Below, one piece after another: positions 1 to 11,595 of a DNA stretch of 64,000 bases (positions are counted from its first letter, which is position 1; each line of letters begins with the position of its first letter). The notes below the pieces were generated by a model. The model ran no database searches, was not told where the DNA came from, and saw only the letters and a program-made list of their open reading frames with translations. The position numbers and the translations under genes are program-made. The stretch is from Puccinia triticina (lineage: Eukaryota > Basidiomycota > Pucciniomycetes > Pucciniales > Pucciniaceae): assembly GCF_026914185.1 (NCBI RefSeq), contig NC_070561.1, positions 6,262,001 through 6,326,000 on the forward strand. Reading direction: 5' to 3'.

Positions 1-39
1 AGGGGAATCCGTCATACAGCAAGGAACTAATGCCGATGG

Positions 40-1583
40 TTAGTTAGGTGGCTGATTAAAAGGCGTTGGAGAAGAAAGAGAACAGATTTTGACTGTCGGG
101 TCTTTGTCCAATCCCGCTGTAGCAAAGATAGAAGGGTCGGTTGGGTGGATAGAAAGCCCAATAGTCGAATCTAGAAAACGTCACAAAAAGAGCCGTCAAT
201 GCGGTGTGAATAGACATGATGATGTTGCAGAGGAGGAGGAGAGCACTCTACTACCTTGATGAAAGGGTTGTCTCAAGACGAGTTCAGCCGATTGTAAGTC
301 CCAGACCCATAGACTCCCGTCTTCACTTCCCATCATCACCAAGTCCCTGCTGATTATATTTTGTGTGCCCAAGAGTTTGGTAGTGTTTGGGCGCGAAATC
401 ACCCTCGCAGGAATAGAGTATCTGAAAACAGGGTAGGATCAGTTGATCTGGTCGGTTGAAATCGCCAAATAGATAGTGAGGGAGACGCAACTTGATGTTT
501 GAATGGCCTGTATACGATTTGACGACGGTGCCTTCTTTAGACCTGTAATCCCAAATCCTGACGGTCGAGTCGAGTGAGCAAGTGATCAGATAACGCGAAT
601 TGGGCGTAAAATTGATGCATGTCCTGTTTCGGAATGGGGCAGTCAGAATCCAAGTTCTGAGGGAAAGTGGAGGGAGACAAATAAGCTTACACAGGCGCAT
701 TAGTCTCTTGAGCTACCACCATAGTTTTTAAACATTGGCCACTCGTCGTATCCCACATCCGGCTGTTCAAGTCATAGTCAGTGTTAAGCAGCTTCTTCAA
801 GAACTGAACGGGGAAAACGACTTACATCAAGCCGTCAAAGCTACCACTGACGATGACCGAGCCGTCGCGACTGAAGTCCAGACAGCTCACGACTTCGCTA
901 TGGCCGGGGAGGGTGCGCAAGAGTTTGCCGCCGAGGAAGTCCCAGACCTTGACGGTTTCGTCGAAGCTACCGGAGATCAAGAGGGTGCCGATCGGGTTGA
1001 ATTTGACGCAATAGACGCAGTGGGAATGGCCGAGCAATTTCCGGATCGGTGTGGTTGTCGCTGTTGCTGGAGATTGCGAGGGCGCCCAGACATGGATCGC
1101 ATGGTCGTCCGACCCGCTCACTAGATATTCCGAGTCGGGAGACCACGCCACGTCGTTGATTCCCTCCCTTCCCTCGGTGTCTTCGCCGTCCACTAACTTG
1201 GTCATAAACTCTACTTGCGCCAATCGATTGCTTGCTTTCTCCTCCTCGGGTAGGATAACGTGCCATATTAATATCACTCCGTCTGCACTCGAGCTCGAGA
1301 GCTTCGTCCCGTCGGGCGAGAAAGATACATTGGAGATCGATCTTCCATGGCCTTTCAAGGTATGAGTTACTGTTGCACAAGCCCTCTGTGAATCTGAAAT
1401 TTGCGTTTTTGGTCCCTCTTCGGCATCGTCGTCGACTCTGCGGTTGTTTATGGACAGCTCCTGCGCCGACTGCTGTGGATCCTCTGGAACTCTGTCTTCC
1501 TTCCGGTCGTCTGGATCATTCTTGGTCGATAATGACAAAACGTCTATCGTCGAATTGGTATCTGGTAGGGGTAGCTCGGTCAT
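40..1583 (-). CDS. WD40-repeat protein, Swd3/WDR5-like (COMPASS subunit candidate)
   Basis: Five exons join in frame to 419 residues: 1583-826, 762-691, 623-492, 421-255 and 170-40, with introns of 63-84 nt. Donors are GTAAGT, GTAAGC, GTTGCG and GTAGTA, and all acceptors are AG. The ATG at 1583 is the first in its frame after an upstream stop. An acidic tail of about 80 residues, rich in Asp/Glu, precedes a seven-blade WD40 propeller. Blades end in classic words such as LIWH, HVWA, KVWD, RMWD and RIWDY. The order RMWDTTSGQCLKT, then RIWDYRSKEGTVVKSYTGH, then GSEDGSLWVWDLQS closely follows WDR5/Swd3, the propeller subunit of the Set1/COMPASS H3K4 methyltransferase in the nucleus. The last blade (TAGLDKDPTVKI) has Cys in place of the usual Trp. 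The family match is recalled, not searched; another seven-blade WD40 protein is possible. Confidence 0.85.
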
Positions 1584-2137
1584 ATCGAATCTGTCAGTCG
1601 GCCCGCTCGAACACTCATCATCCTTCTCGAGTAGTATGTATTCCCTCGTCTTTGGTTGAAGATCTTTTCAGATTGCTCGTCCGGATGCGTCCTGCTTCGA
1701 AACGGGAGTGATTTCGTTTCCTTCACTCGCGTCTCGCCCAACAGGCTCCCGACGTCGCAACGTAGCCCAGCTGATCGAAAAAGGGGGCCACCTGCGTCGC
1801 TTTCGGGGTTTACAGCCGCTGGGACCCCTTCGGAGTCAAAAGGGTCTTTATGCTGGCCGGCAGCAATAACTATTCTGGAACACCTCCGAAGTCACCTTCG
1901 ATCGCAATGCAGTTTGAAGGCCATCTGGTCTCTCGGTTGATATCCGCTCCCCTTCGCCAGCCTCCTGTGTGCAATTATCATTTCTATTGTCATGAAGCAA
2001 ACGGGTATACTTCAAGGCATGGTTGGCAAAGGTCCAGTTGTCGTTCGAATCGCCGGATTCTGATTAAGACCCTTCCGCGCCGGCGGCGGGGCGGAATCCT
2101 ATCCGAGCGGCATGCCAGTTTGATCTAAGATTCCAGT
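1584..2137. other. Intergenic, upstream of the WD40 gene
   Basis: No coding region can be supported. The overlapping short open frames here lack family signatures and splice partners. An additional 5' non-coding exon of the WD40 gene could lie here, but I cannot show one. Confidence 0.5.
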
Positions 2138-2227
2138 GTTCTGCAAGATATCAGTGTTCTACAAGATACCAGCGCTCTACAAGATACCAGCGCTCTACAA
2201 GATACTAGCGTTCTACAAGATCCTAGC
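2138..2227 (+). repeat. 18-bp minisatellite, five units
   Basis: Five consecutive 18-nt units of the form GTTCTACAAGATACCAGC with a few substitutions. The unit is a multiple of three, which explains the repetitive open frame across it. I see no sign that it is translated. Confidence 0.85.
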
Positions 2228-3734
2228 TAAGCGTCGTAATCGGCCGGGTAAAAAATGGATCCGCGCCGGTCAGGTTCCGCATGACGATCGGCAGGCCGAT
2301 CAAGAAGCAAAATCCGCGCGGCTGGCCCGCCAGATTGGCGTGTACCATAAGGTGGATGACCTTCCCAGGCCATCGCGCAAAAAATCCTCTGGGACGTGTA
2401 CGTGTGTCCTGCAACCAATCGTCTTCAACATTTCGGCAACAGTACTAATTCAGCGATGGCAGACTGCGAGTCCCGGGAAACTCTCTCAATCTCAAGACGG
2501 CACTTTGGGAACTTGCGCTCAAATCAGTACCTCTGTCAGTTAATGACTCAGCGCGTCCTGGGTGAAGCTATCAATCTTTCCTATCATTACAAACCTTGAA
2601 CAATTACATGCAAAATGCATGTCTTGTAAACAAGCAAATTGACCGAAGACCCGTCCAAACATAAAGACAGCATCATTAAATACCGTATCATTGTTTTTCT
2701 TTCGATGTATCCATTTATGGCAGCCTACCCGGATGCAGTATTGTTGAAATATTTATTTCCAACTTTTTCCTGCTTCTTTCAAATTAAACCACATCTCAGT
2801 GATTGCAAATGAATACAGTGAACTTCCATTTCACCCATTGAGAAATTTTAATCCGTGAAGGCTCGCCCTGGAGCGTCCCGAAAAGAAGAAAGTATCCTGG
2901 GTGCCATGCGCCTGACCTCGATGCCTTGGCGCGTGTTGAATTACACCGATCTTTGAGTACTTGGCCGTGAATCAGGATATAGCTTACCGGACCGCTGAGT
3001 ACTTGGTCGTGAATAAGGAAAGAGCGTACCTACCGGACCGCGGCGCAAAAACAAACCACACATTTCATGTCGCAATTGCGTCCCTCCGCTGCGTTGCAGT
3101 CTTGGGACTTCCGGAGATGAAATTGTGCCAAGACAACTTGGGGGGCACCCTTTTCGTTGCCTTTTTGGATGATGATCCAACTTGAAATGATATGTGCACT
3201 TGAATCTCGAGACACTACGAGGTAAATATTTATTGGGCGTCTGAGTCCGCCGAGGTGCAGTGCCACCTCGTGCCAAAAGATGCGCCAGAAAATAATATTA
3301 AAGCAGCAGGTGCTAGCGGCGATGGCTGGTCTATCCTTACCAAGCTCTGGAATTGATGGCCTTTGTCCATGTTGACACTTGAGTTTAGGCATGACCCTGA
3401 AATAACTAGCCCGAACAGCCTTTCTGCGACCTAGAACGTCCGCGAGAGCTATCAGTATAAAATTTTGGTTGGAGTACTTAATTCTGACCCCTCTATTCTT
3501 GCCCAAATCAATATTTGGTGGCATTTGTATAGGAAGATGATCGAGATGGAACATGGCCCTGAAACAACTGGCCGCATCAGCCTTTCTGCGACATGGAACA
3601 CACCCAAGGGCTAGCAACAGTGGATTTTGGGGTAGTGATTCCATTCTGTTTGAGCCAGAAATCATCCAATTTTCGGCCTGAGGAATTGATTGCAGGACGG
3701 CGAGAAGTAGAAAAAGTGTCTTCAAGACAAAGGG
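2228..3734. other. Gene-free stretch with decayed fragments
   Basis: On the minus strand around 2240-2415 a short peptide contains a word (LIGLPIVMRN) resembling the PIF1-like helicase region found in Helitron-type proteins, but it is too short to call. A 231-codon minus-strand open frame (3725-3030) contains an internal duplication of about 40 residues (words LGRRKAV / PCRRKAD) but begins with TTG, not ATG. It is not conserved in the duplicated copies of this region, so I treat it as non-coding. Confidence 0.4.
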
Positions 3735-4045
3735 CCCAGTCGTTGGGCCGTTGACAGTTAGTTGTACGCGGCCCCTTTGAAAACCTTAAAACCTTAAAAT
3801 GGCGCGACGATATGTGCTCTTTATTTGGTAGAGGCTCAGCACCAGTCTTTGACTCAACAGCAGCGCAATTCTTCTCATTTAATGCGGCTTCTTTCCCCCA
3901 GGGTAGGATCACCTGCTTCCCCCTCATCTCCAGGGAAGAACCACCACCCCAGAATCGCCAAATCCTTTCGCTCTCTCCATACCCACTTTCCACTCATCCT
4001 CTACCACTTCACCGCATCCATAAACACTCTCTAAAGCCCGAAAAA
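3735..4045 (+). promoter_or_regulatory. Conserved 5' flank of the 217-residue gene family, copy 1
   Basis: About 310 bp ahead of the start codon are nearly identical in front of copies 2 (7115-7421) and 3 (9230-9546). The block contains AT-rich AAAACCTTAAAACCTTAAAA followed by a CT-rich tract (CTCTCTCCATACCCACTTTCC region), as is common in fungal promoters and leaders. An open frame runs through it in copies 1 and 3 but is out of frame with the gene in copy 2. I therefore read it as promoter plus 5' leader, not coding sequence. Confidence 0.5.
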
Positions 4046-4788
4046 ATGCCTTTGTTCAAGGGGAAGATGCGCGAGGAGGAGGACTCCGACTCGGACGAAT
4101 CCTTTCACTGTTGCGGCAGGCCAGAAGACCTGCTTGAAGAATTCCGATCCTCGATGGAAATTCCCAAACCAGACGGGAATGAAGTATGTGTCCCCGACGA
4201 GCAAGAGTACTACCTCTACTCCGCTGGCCTTGACCGCCTCAATTCCCCCGGCAATGGACCCAAGCGCGGCTCATGTTCCTCAATCAACGCCATCCCCCGC
4301 TGCTCAACCGTCTATTCCTCTGATTCCGACCGCACTCGGATCGCAAGCCCTCTCCTTATCATCAAGACCGGCGATGCGGTCTTGCCATCCTCTTCACCCG
4401 AAATCAGGTGAGTGAAAAGATTGATCCTCCGGCCTTCCTGGCGCCTACTCCGCGACGAAAGATTCCACATACTAATCATTTCAACTTTTTATGCAGAGAT
4501 ATTCAAGTCCAATCCGCCCAACCTAGCGAGCCTGCCAAGCCAAAGAAGAAGCCAAAATGGAAGATCCTCGTCCGTCCGCCCCACAGCTTCCTCCGAATGG
4601 CTATCAGCCCAACCCAGGATCGCCCGCCAAGCCCTGAGCTTCCAAATGCCCAAGCCTCAGCTCCTCACGGCCCTCCACCATCAACTTCTTCTCTTCGTCG
4701 ACGGGGACTGGTTTTCGCTCCGAGCAGCCTTCCTCAGGAACTCAAGGAATTGGCCGAGAATCAAGATTCAGATGGAAGTGGTACTTGA
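4046..4788 (+). CDS. Tandem family protein, copy 1 (function unknown)
   Basis: Exons 4046-4407 and 4497-4788 are joined across an 89-nt intron (GTGAGT...ATGCAG, with a CTAAT branch-like site at 4472), giving 217 residues. I do not recognise the family. The start MPLFKGKM is conserved in all copies and follows an AAAAA context. An acidic run (EEEDSDSDES) precedes HCCGRPEDL, then EYYLYSAGLDRL and a Ser/Pro-rich middle. After the intron a basic patch (KPKKKPKWKILVRPPHS) leads into a Pro-rich tail ending DSDGSGT. No signal peptide or membrane segment is visible. The basic patch could be a nuclear signal, but that is only a guess. The gene lies in a tandem array with copies 2 and 3, shares about 300 bp of 5' flank with both, and shares its 3' flank with copy 2 only. 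Confidence 0.7.
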
Positions 4789-5170
4789 ATAAACGGCCCA
4801 CCTTATCTTTTTGTAATCCTTCATTATTCTCCCGGTTATTAGTATCATGTTACAACATTCTATCATTGAATATCTTGTTATGAATTTATTTTTGCGCTCC
4901 TTTACAGCACTCTGAAGCTGTCTCTTGTGTTAGCTTTCTCCTGTTTTATGTATCCATCTAATCTGTGTAGCTCGAAACAAATTATGGACCAATGAATGAA
5001 ATGAAACCATGCAACGATCGTTCAATTTCAAAGTGATGTTGTCTTTGAAAAAAGACACATAAAGACCTTATGTCTGGATAATTTGATTGCGACTAGCTCA
5101 ACGTAAACCAGGGTCAAGAACTTGCCATCTCCCTCACCCTTAACATTCCCCTGCCGTCAAGGACAAGACT
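4789..5170 (+). repeat. 3' flank shared by copies 1 and 2
   Basis: About 380 bp after copy 1 are closely matched by 8165-8520 after copy 2, for example ACAAATTATGGACCAATGAA. The 3' side of copy 3 (from 10290) is different. This shows that copies 1 and 2 share a longer duplicated unit than copy 3. Confidence 0.75.
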
Positions 5171-6510
5171 GCGTAGAGCCAAGCTAAAACACAAATGAAT
5201 TAAGGGATTTTAAAAATTGACCAACATTCATAACAAAGAAGCGGAAGAATTAATAGCCAAGGAAAAAACTTAAGTGAAACAAAGAGTTCCCGCATGATTT
5301 GATCTCACAGGAAGCGCAAGCAACCCCGGCACGTAGCGTCTTGGGCGCAAGCCTATCTGCAAGACAGAAAACCAGCGGAGCTCCTCTCCAGGCTCTCACT
5401 GAGAAAATTGTGTGATGCTTTCTTGAAAGATACCTGTGATTGTTTGAATTCCCTCCCAATCGGCAATCTGCAAGTCAATTGGCCCAGTGCCTCCTCTTTG
5501 ACTTTTTCTTCCGATCACGAAATGAAAGAATTGCCACAACCCGCGCTGAACGGAGGAGACATAGCTTGTGAGTGGCGCAAGTTATAACCCCCAACGCGTT
5601 TGAGGCTACAGATCAAGACTTTTGCAAGGATGTTGAAGATTGAAAAGAGTAGCCAATTTTTGCTTCTTTTGATGTTTTCTCGGGCGCAGTGAGTGGGCAT
5701 AAGTCTCATCTTTCAAAATAACTGAATACAATCAAGTGAATCATCGAGCAAACTTCAGGGTTGGTATAACCTGGTATTATTCTTACAGTATCCTCGCAAC
5801 ACAAGATGTCATTTGTCCACGACATCATTGTGGTTCAAAGGAGTGAACTGACACGCTATTATTTCCCCTCTTGATTTCTCTGCACTGTGGCGATATGCTA
5901 CAAGGTAGATCATAATTAGGTGCATCGAAGCCCACCAAGGTGCGTATTGCCTTGGCCAAAGATGCGCCAAAGAAGACTATTGAATTCCCTCATGATGCAA
6001 TTTGGTAGGAAGCGCAAGCAACCTAGATATACACTAGCTTTTTTCTGCACCCTTCTGTGTCACAAAAAAACCTCCAGGATCCCCTTTGATCTCTCACTGG
6101 GAGACTGGTGTTACGCTCTCTCAAAACATACACCTGATTGTTTTACTCTCCTTCACACCAGCGATATGAAAGGTGCTTGGCACAGGCCCTTCTCTTGTAA
6201 TTTTTCTTCCGATCAAAAATTAAAAGAACTCTCCGAGAACCGGCGCTGAGCTGTCAAATTTAACAAAGAAGGAGAAATAGCTGAAAAGCAACACAAGTTA
6301 CAGAGCAATACGCTTATCAGGTTATATACGGATCAAGGTCCATGTGAGGATGGATGTTGATGTGTGGAACCAGAGGAGGAATTATTTTGATAATTGAATA
6401 GTCAGAACATTTCAATCAGTCAAGTCTGACCAATGCACTGCAATGTCTAAGACACCGTCAATCCTTATACCCCGCGTCAGTTCAACCCGTTTGGTTGCTT
6501 TGATGGTTGT
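5171..6510. other. Gene-free spacer between copies 1 and 2
   Basis: No coding region can be supported. The block 5984-6108 reappears at 8520-8633, where about 400 bp that follow it here are missing, so a deletion or recombination joined 8633 directly to sequence matching 6511. Confidence 0.55.
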
Positions 6511-7421
6511 TTGTGGGCAGTGAATGGGCCTTAGTCAAAGAAAATCGAAATACATAACGCAGATCAAGTGGATTATATTCAAGCAAATTCACGTCTTAGT
6601 ATTACCCGGTATGATCCTCAAAGCAGTGGCCCATATAGAATATGAGATTTGGTCACAACATCATTGTGCTGCTACTGGGGGGAGCATTTTTCTTCTCCTT
6701 CTTAGTCTCTCTGCACTAGGGAGAGGCGCTACGCGCCCGATTCAATAGGTGTATAAAAGTCCGCCAACGCAAAGTGCCTTTCCAAAGAATGCGCCGGATA
6801 AGAATATTGAAACAGCAAGTGCTAGCGGCAACATAATGTATTCACATGAGCCGCAACGGGAGGCAACTCGGTTATCCTTACTAAGCTTCACAACAAGTGT
6901 CATCTCTCAATACGCTCAAGTTTGGGCATGGCCCTGAAATAAATCGCTCAATAAGCATTTCTGCAACGTATGAAATCCCCAAGAGCTTGCAACAGCAGCT
7001 CCTGGGATGATGATTGAAATTGCTTTCAGCTGACAATCGACCAATGTTTGGTTCAATTGATTGAAAGAAGTACAGCCAGCAGTAGAACAATTCTCTACAA
7101 GTCTACAAGACAAAGGGCCCAGTCGTTGGGCCACTGGCAGTTATTTGTGCGCGGCCCCTTTGAAAACCTTAAAACCTTAAAATGGCGCGACGATATGTGC
7201 TCTTTATTTGGTAGAGGCTCAGCACCAGTCTTTGACTCAACAGCAGCGCAATTCTTCTCATTTAATGCGGCTTCTTTCCCCCAAGGTAGGATCACCTGCT
7301 TCCCCCTCATCTCCAGGGAAGAACCACCACCCCAGAGTCGCCAAATCCTTTCGCTCTCTCCATACCCACTTTCCACTCATCCTCTTCCACTTCACCGCAT
7401 CCACAAATACTATTCGATAAA
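6511..7421 (+). repeat. Segmental duplication, unit 2 (partner 8634-9546)
   Basis: This block matches 8634-9546 almost base for base, with a length difference of about 2 bp. It includes the promoter-like flank of the gene copies. Together with the gene bodies it shows a recent tandem duplication of about 2.1 kb that produced copies 2 and 3. Confidence 0.85.
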
Positions 7422-8164
7422 ATGCCTCTTATCAAGGGGAAGATGCGCAAGGAGGAAGACTCCGACTCGGACGAATCCTTCCACTGCTGCGGAAGGCCAG
7501 AGGACCTCGTTGAAGATTGGCGATCCTCGATGGAAATTCCCAAGCCAGATGGGAATGAAGTACACGTCCCCGACGAGCAAGAGTACTACCTATACTCCGC
7601 TGGCCTTGACCGCCTCAATTCCCCCGACAATGGAACCAAGCGCGGCTCATGTTCCTCAATCCACGCCATCCCCCGCTGCTCAACCGTCTATTCCTCTGAT
7701 TCCGACCGCACTCGGATCGCAAGCCCTCTCCTCATCATCAAGACCGGCGATGTGGTCTTGCCATCCCCTTCACCCGACATGAGGTGAGTAAAAGGATTGA
7801 TCCTCCGGCCTTCCTGGCGCCTACTCCGCGACGAAAGATTCCAGATACTAATCATTTCAACTTTCTATGCAGAGATGTTCAAGTCCAATCCGCCCAGCCT
7901 AGCGAGCCAGCCAAGCCAAAGAAGAAGCCAAAATGGAAGATCCTCGTCCGTCCGCCCCACAGCTTCCTCCGAATGGCTGTCAGCCCAACACAGGATCGCC
8001 CGCCAAGCCCTGAGCTTCCAACTGCCCAAGCCTCAGCTCCTCACGGCCCTCTACCATCAGCTTCTTCTCTTCGTCGACGGGGACTGGTCTTCACTCCGAG
8101 CAGCCTCCCTCAGGAACTCAAGGAACTGGCCAAGACTCAAGATTCAGATGGAAGTGGTACTTGA
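7422..8164 (+). CDS. Tandem family protein, copy 2 (function unknown)
   Basis: Exons 7422-7783 and 7873-8164 (89-nt intron, GTGAGT...ATGCAG) encode 217 residues collinear with copy 1, without gaps. Differences are scattered substitutions such as DWRSSME for EFRSSME and DMR for EIR at the exon junction. The frame of the upstream leader is shifted here relative to copies 1 and 3, which fixes the start at MPLIKGKM. Gap-free conservation of both exons and of the splice sites suggests that the protein is or was under constraint. Function unknown. Confidence 0.7.
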
Positions 8165-8633
8165 AAAAGCTGCCCATCTTATTTTTATTTTTTTTTGCAA
8201 TCTTCCATTATTCTCTCCCGGCTATCAGTGCCACCATTCTCTCCTTGGATAACTTGCTCTGATTTTTCATTACGCTTCTTTACATTCCCTGAAGATGTTC
8301 CTTGTATTAGCTTTCTCCTGTTTTATGTATCCATCAAATCTGTGTAGCTCAAAACAAATTATGGACCAATGAATGAAATAAAAACATGCAATGATCGTTC
8401 AATTTCAAAGTGATGTTGTCTTTGAATAAAGACAGATAAAGACCTTATGTCTGGATAATTTGATTGCAGCTAACTCAACGTAAACCAGTGCCAAGAGCTT
8501 GCCGTCTTCCTCACTGTTAATCATGATGCAATTTGGCAGGAAGCGCAATCAACCTAGATATATACTAGCTTCTTTCTGCACCCAGCTGTGTCACAAAAAA
8601 ACCTCCGGGATCCCCTTTGATCTCTCACTGGGT
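8165..8633 (+). repeat. 3' flank of copy 2 plus partial duplicate of 5984-6108
   Basis: 8165-8520 matches the 3' flank of copy 1. 8520-8633 matches 5984-6108. The next base begins the second copy of the 6511 block, so this is a recombination junction. Confidence 0.7.
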
Positions 8634-9546
8634 GGGTAGTGAATGGGCCTTAGTCAAAAAAATCGAAATACATAACGCAGATCAAGTGGATTATATTCAA
8701 GCAAATTCACGTCTTAGTATTACCCGGTATGATCCTCAAAGCAGTGGCCCATATAGAATATGAGATTTGGTCACGACATCATTGTGCTGCTACTGGGGGG
8801 GAGCCCTTTTCTTCTCCTTCTTAGTCTCTCTGCACCAGGGAGAGGCGCTACGCGCCCGATTCAATAGGTGTACAAAAGTCCGCCAACGCAAAGTGCCTTT
8901 CCAAAGAATGCGCCGGATAAGAATATTGAAACAGCAAGTGCTAGCGGCAACATAATGTATTCACATGAGCCGCAACGGGAGGCAACTCGGTGATCCTTAC
9001 TAAGCTTCACAACAAGTGTCATCTCTCAATACGCTCAAGTTTGGGCATGGCCCTGAAATAAATGGCTCAAGAAGCATTTCTGCAACGTAGGAAATCCCCA
9101 AGAGCTTGCAACAGCAGCTCCTGGGACGATGATTGAAATTTATTTCAGCTAGCAATCGACCAATGCTTGGTTCAATTAATTGAAAGAAGTACAGCCAGCA
9201 GTAGAATATTCTCTACAAGTCTACAAGACAAAGGGCCCAGTCGTTGGGCCACTGGCAGTTAGTTGTACGCGGCCCCTTTGAAAACCTTAAAACCTTAAAA
9301 TGGCGCGACGATATGTGCTCTTTATTTGGTAGAGGCTCAGCACCAGTCTTTGACTCAACAGCAGCGCAATTCTTCTCATTTAATGCGGCTTCTTTCCCCC
9401 AGGGTAGGATCACCTGCTTCCCCCTCATCTCCAGGGAAGAACCACCACCCCAGAGTCGCCAAATCCTTTCGCTCTCTCCATACCCACTTTCCTCTCATCC
9501 TCTACCACTTCACCGCATCCATAAGCACTCTCTAAAGCCCGAAAAA
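8634..9546 (+). repeat. Segmental duplication, unit 3 (partner 6511-7421)
   Basis: Near-identical to 6511-7421, ending in the conserved promoter-like flank ahead of gene copy 3. Confidence 0.85.
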
Positions 9547-10289
9547 ATGCCTCTCATCAAGGGGAAGATGCGTCAGGAGGAGGATTCCGACTCGGACGAA
9601 TCCTTCCACTGCTGCGGAAGGCCAGAGGACCTCGTCGAAGATTGGCGATCCTCGATGGAAGCTCCCAAGCCAGATGGGAATGAAGTACACGTCCCCGACG
9701 AGCAAGAGTACTACCTCTACTCCGCTGGCCTTGACCGCCTGAAATCCCCCGGCAATGGACCAAGCCGCGGCTCATGTTCCTCAATCCACGCCATCCCCCG
9801 CTGCTCAACCGTCTATTCCTCTGATTCCGACCGCACTCGGATCGCAAGCCCTCTCCTCATCATCAAGACCGGCGATGTGGTCTTGCCATCCTCTTCACCC
9901 GAAATTAGGCGAGTAAACAGATCGATCCTCCGGCCTTGCTGGCGCCTCCTTCACGATGAAAGCTTCCAGATACTAATCATTTCAGCTTTTTACGCAGAGA
10001 TATTCAAGTCCAATCCGCCCAGCCTAGCGAGCCAGCCAAGCCAAAGAAGAAGCCCAAATGGAAGATCCTCATCCGTCCGCCCCACAGCTTCGTCCGAATG
10101 GCCATCAGCCCAACCCAGGATCGCCCGCCAAGCCCTGAGCTTCCAACTGCCCAAGCCTCAGCTCCTCACGGCCCTCCACCATCAGCTTCTTCTCTTCGTC
10201 GACGGGGACTGGTCTTCACTCCGAGCAGCCTCCCTCAGGAACTCAAGGAATTGGCCGAGACTCAAGATTCAGATGGAAGTGGCACTTGA
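9547..10289 (+). CDS. Tandem family protein, copy 3, altered splice donor
   Basis: Exon 1 is 9547-9908 and exon 2 9998-10289, with the same 362 + 89 + 292 layout as the other copies. Here the donor is AG|GCGAGT instead of AG|GTGAGT, so splicing needs a GC-AG intron. The same T-to-C change destroys the TGA that normally stops translation at the intron edge. Unspliced message therefore stays open to 10311 and swaps the C-terminus for one read from another frame of exon 2. If spliced, the product is 217 residues and aligns with copies 1 and 2. Function unknown. Expression and splicing cannot be judged from sequence alone. Confidence 0.6.
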
Positions 10290-11536
10290 ATTAACAACCG
10301 GCTCTTTGTAATATTTTCTCACTCTCTTCCCGCCATCAATCTTGTATTAAACCATGCCACTCTTTTGTATTTCGTTTTTCTGTCCTGCTCTCCCTCACAT
10401 CCATGTAGAGCTGTCACTCCCTTGTAGTGTTATCATATTTGCTCATTGGATCTGTGTAGCTTGATATAGCTTATGTACCATCAAATGCCTTCAGAAATAA
10501 CACCAATCCTGTATTCCTTGAAACAACATTATCATTAAACACAAAGTAATTCAACGATTCATGCTAAGCTTTGAAATTGAAGTAACCAGCGTCCAAAACC
10601 CGTCCTATCTAACTTAGCTGTTGCCACTGATCATTTCATGGCGATGTCTTTTTCTTTCTTTAAGATTTGCTGGAGCACGTGTGATCCTCTAACGCTCATT
10701 TTGCCCACGGCCTCGCCTTCTACTTACCGCAGAACGTAATTTCCAACAAGAAGCCAGTCTAGCAGCTCGTCAAGAAAAGTATTGGTCCCATACTTCTGGA
10801 TCATCAGTGGACGACAGGCCATCTATCCCAGCCAAGCAGCCATGCGGGCACGGTACTTCCCTACTGGTTGAGCTAGGTGCATTCTTTCCTGGCGACCAAG
10901 CTCCTGGTGTTGTAGCTTGACGAAGCCTCTTGATCAGAGCGTCTAGGGCCGATCATGTGTGCCGAAGGGACGGTTTCAAGTCCTCTCATCCCAGGAGGCG
11001 GCCTGTGTTTCACACACTCACCCAGCAAGAATCATGCTTCTCCGAGAGACTTTGTGCGGCCAGAATTCCAGTTGTTGGGCCACATTGCGTTGATTGAGAA
11101 AGGATTGCCTCGTGCTTTCAAAGCTTGTCGCACACCAGATATCTGTAGGTGAGTCATGAGATAGGACAGTATCCCTTACCCCCGGGCCGATCCGACAGAC
11201 CGGTCCAAGGTGAAAGAGGAGAAAAGGACTCCTTCCTCTGTCTCGGGCCGGACTAGACGTATCGGCCGGAGAGGAGGAAGCTGATAGCTCCTCGGGGACC
11301 GATGTGATAGACCGGTCCGAGGGGAAGGATGAGAGAACTCCTGATCTCTCGTGTCGGTCCGACTCCGAGATGGCGAAGATTGAGTAGATGTAGGAACGAT
11401 TAAAATCAATGATGAAAATGCCGAAATGGATGTGCAGATAACAACTGCGATGGGAGATGTTTTTGGCCTCCGGGGATGCCAGACATGGGATAGCGACCCA
11501 ATTTAAGCAACCCCATGGAGGTCGAGCTTAAAAGTC
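10290..11536. other. Gene-free stretch
   Basis: No supported gene. A plus-strand frame near 10955-11152 lacks family signals. Between 11160 and 11400 a GACCGGTCC-type motif recurs in both orientations (for example near 11200 and 11310). Confidence 0.45.
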
Positions 11537-11595
11537 CCTGAGAGCCCCGAAAGAACAGCCAGGAGCCTGAGGGCTGTTCTTTCGGGGCTCTCAGG
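11537..11595. repeat. Perfect inverted repeat (24-bp arms, 11-nt loop)
   Basis: The arm CCTGAGAGCCCCGAAAGAAC(AGCC), 11537-11560, is perfectly complementary to 11572-11595, separated by 11 nt. A transcript would fold into a strong hairpin. It could be a small-RNA precursor, a foldback remnant or a terminator-like structure. Confidence 0.9.

Noticed and set aside
3030..3725. 231-codon minus-strand frame that appears to start with a signal peptide (candidate secreted protein)
   Set aside because: The first codon is TTG, not ATG. The first in-frame ATG comes after the hydrophobic stretch, and the frame is not kept in the duplicated regions near 7000 and 9100.
9244..10311. Single 355-residue open frame as a gene
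   Set aside because: It runs through the promoter-like flank and a conserved 89-nt intron. The two-exon model shared with copies 1 and 2 explains the data better.
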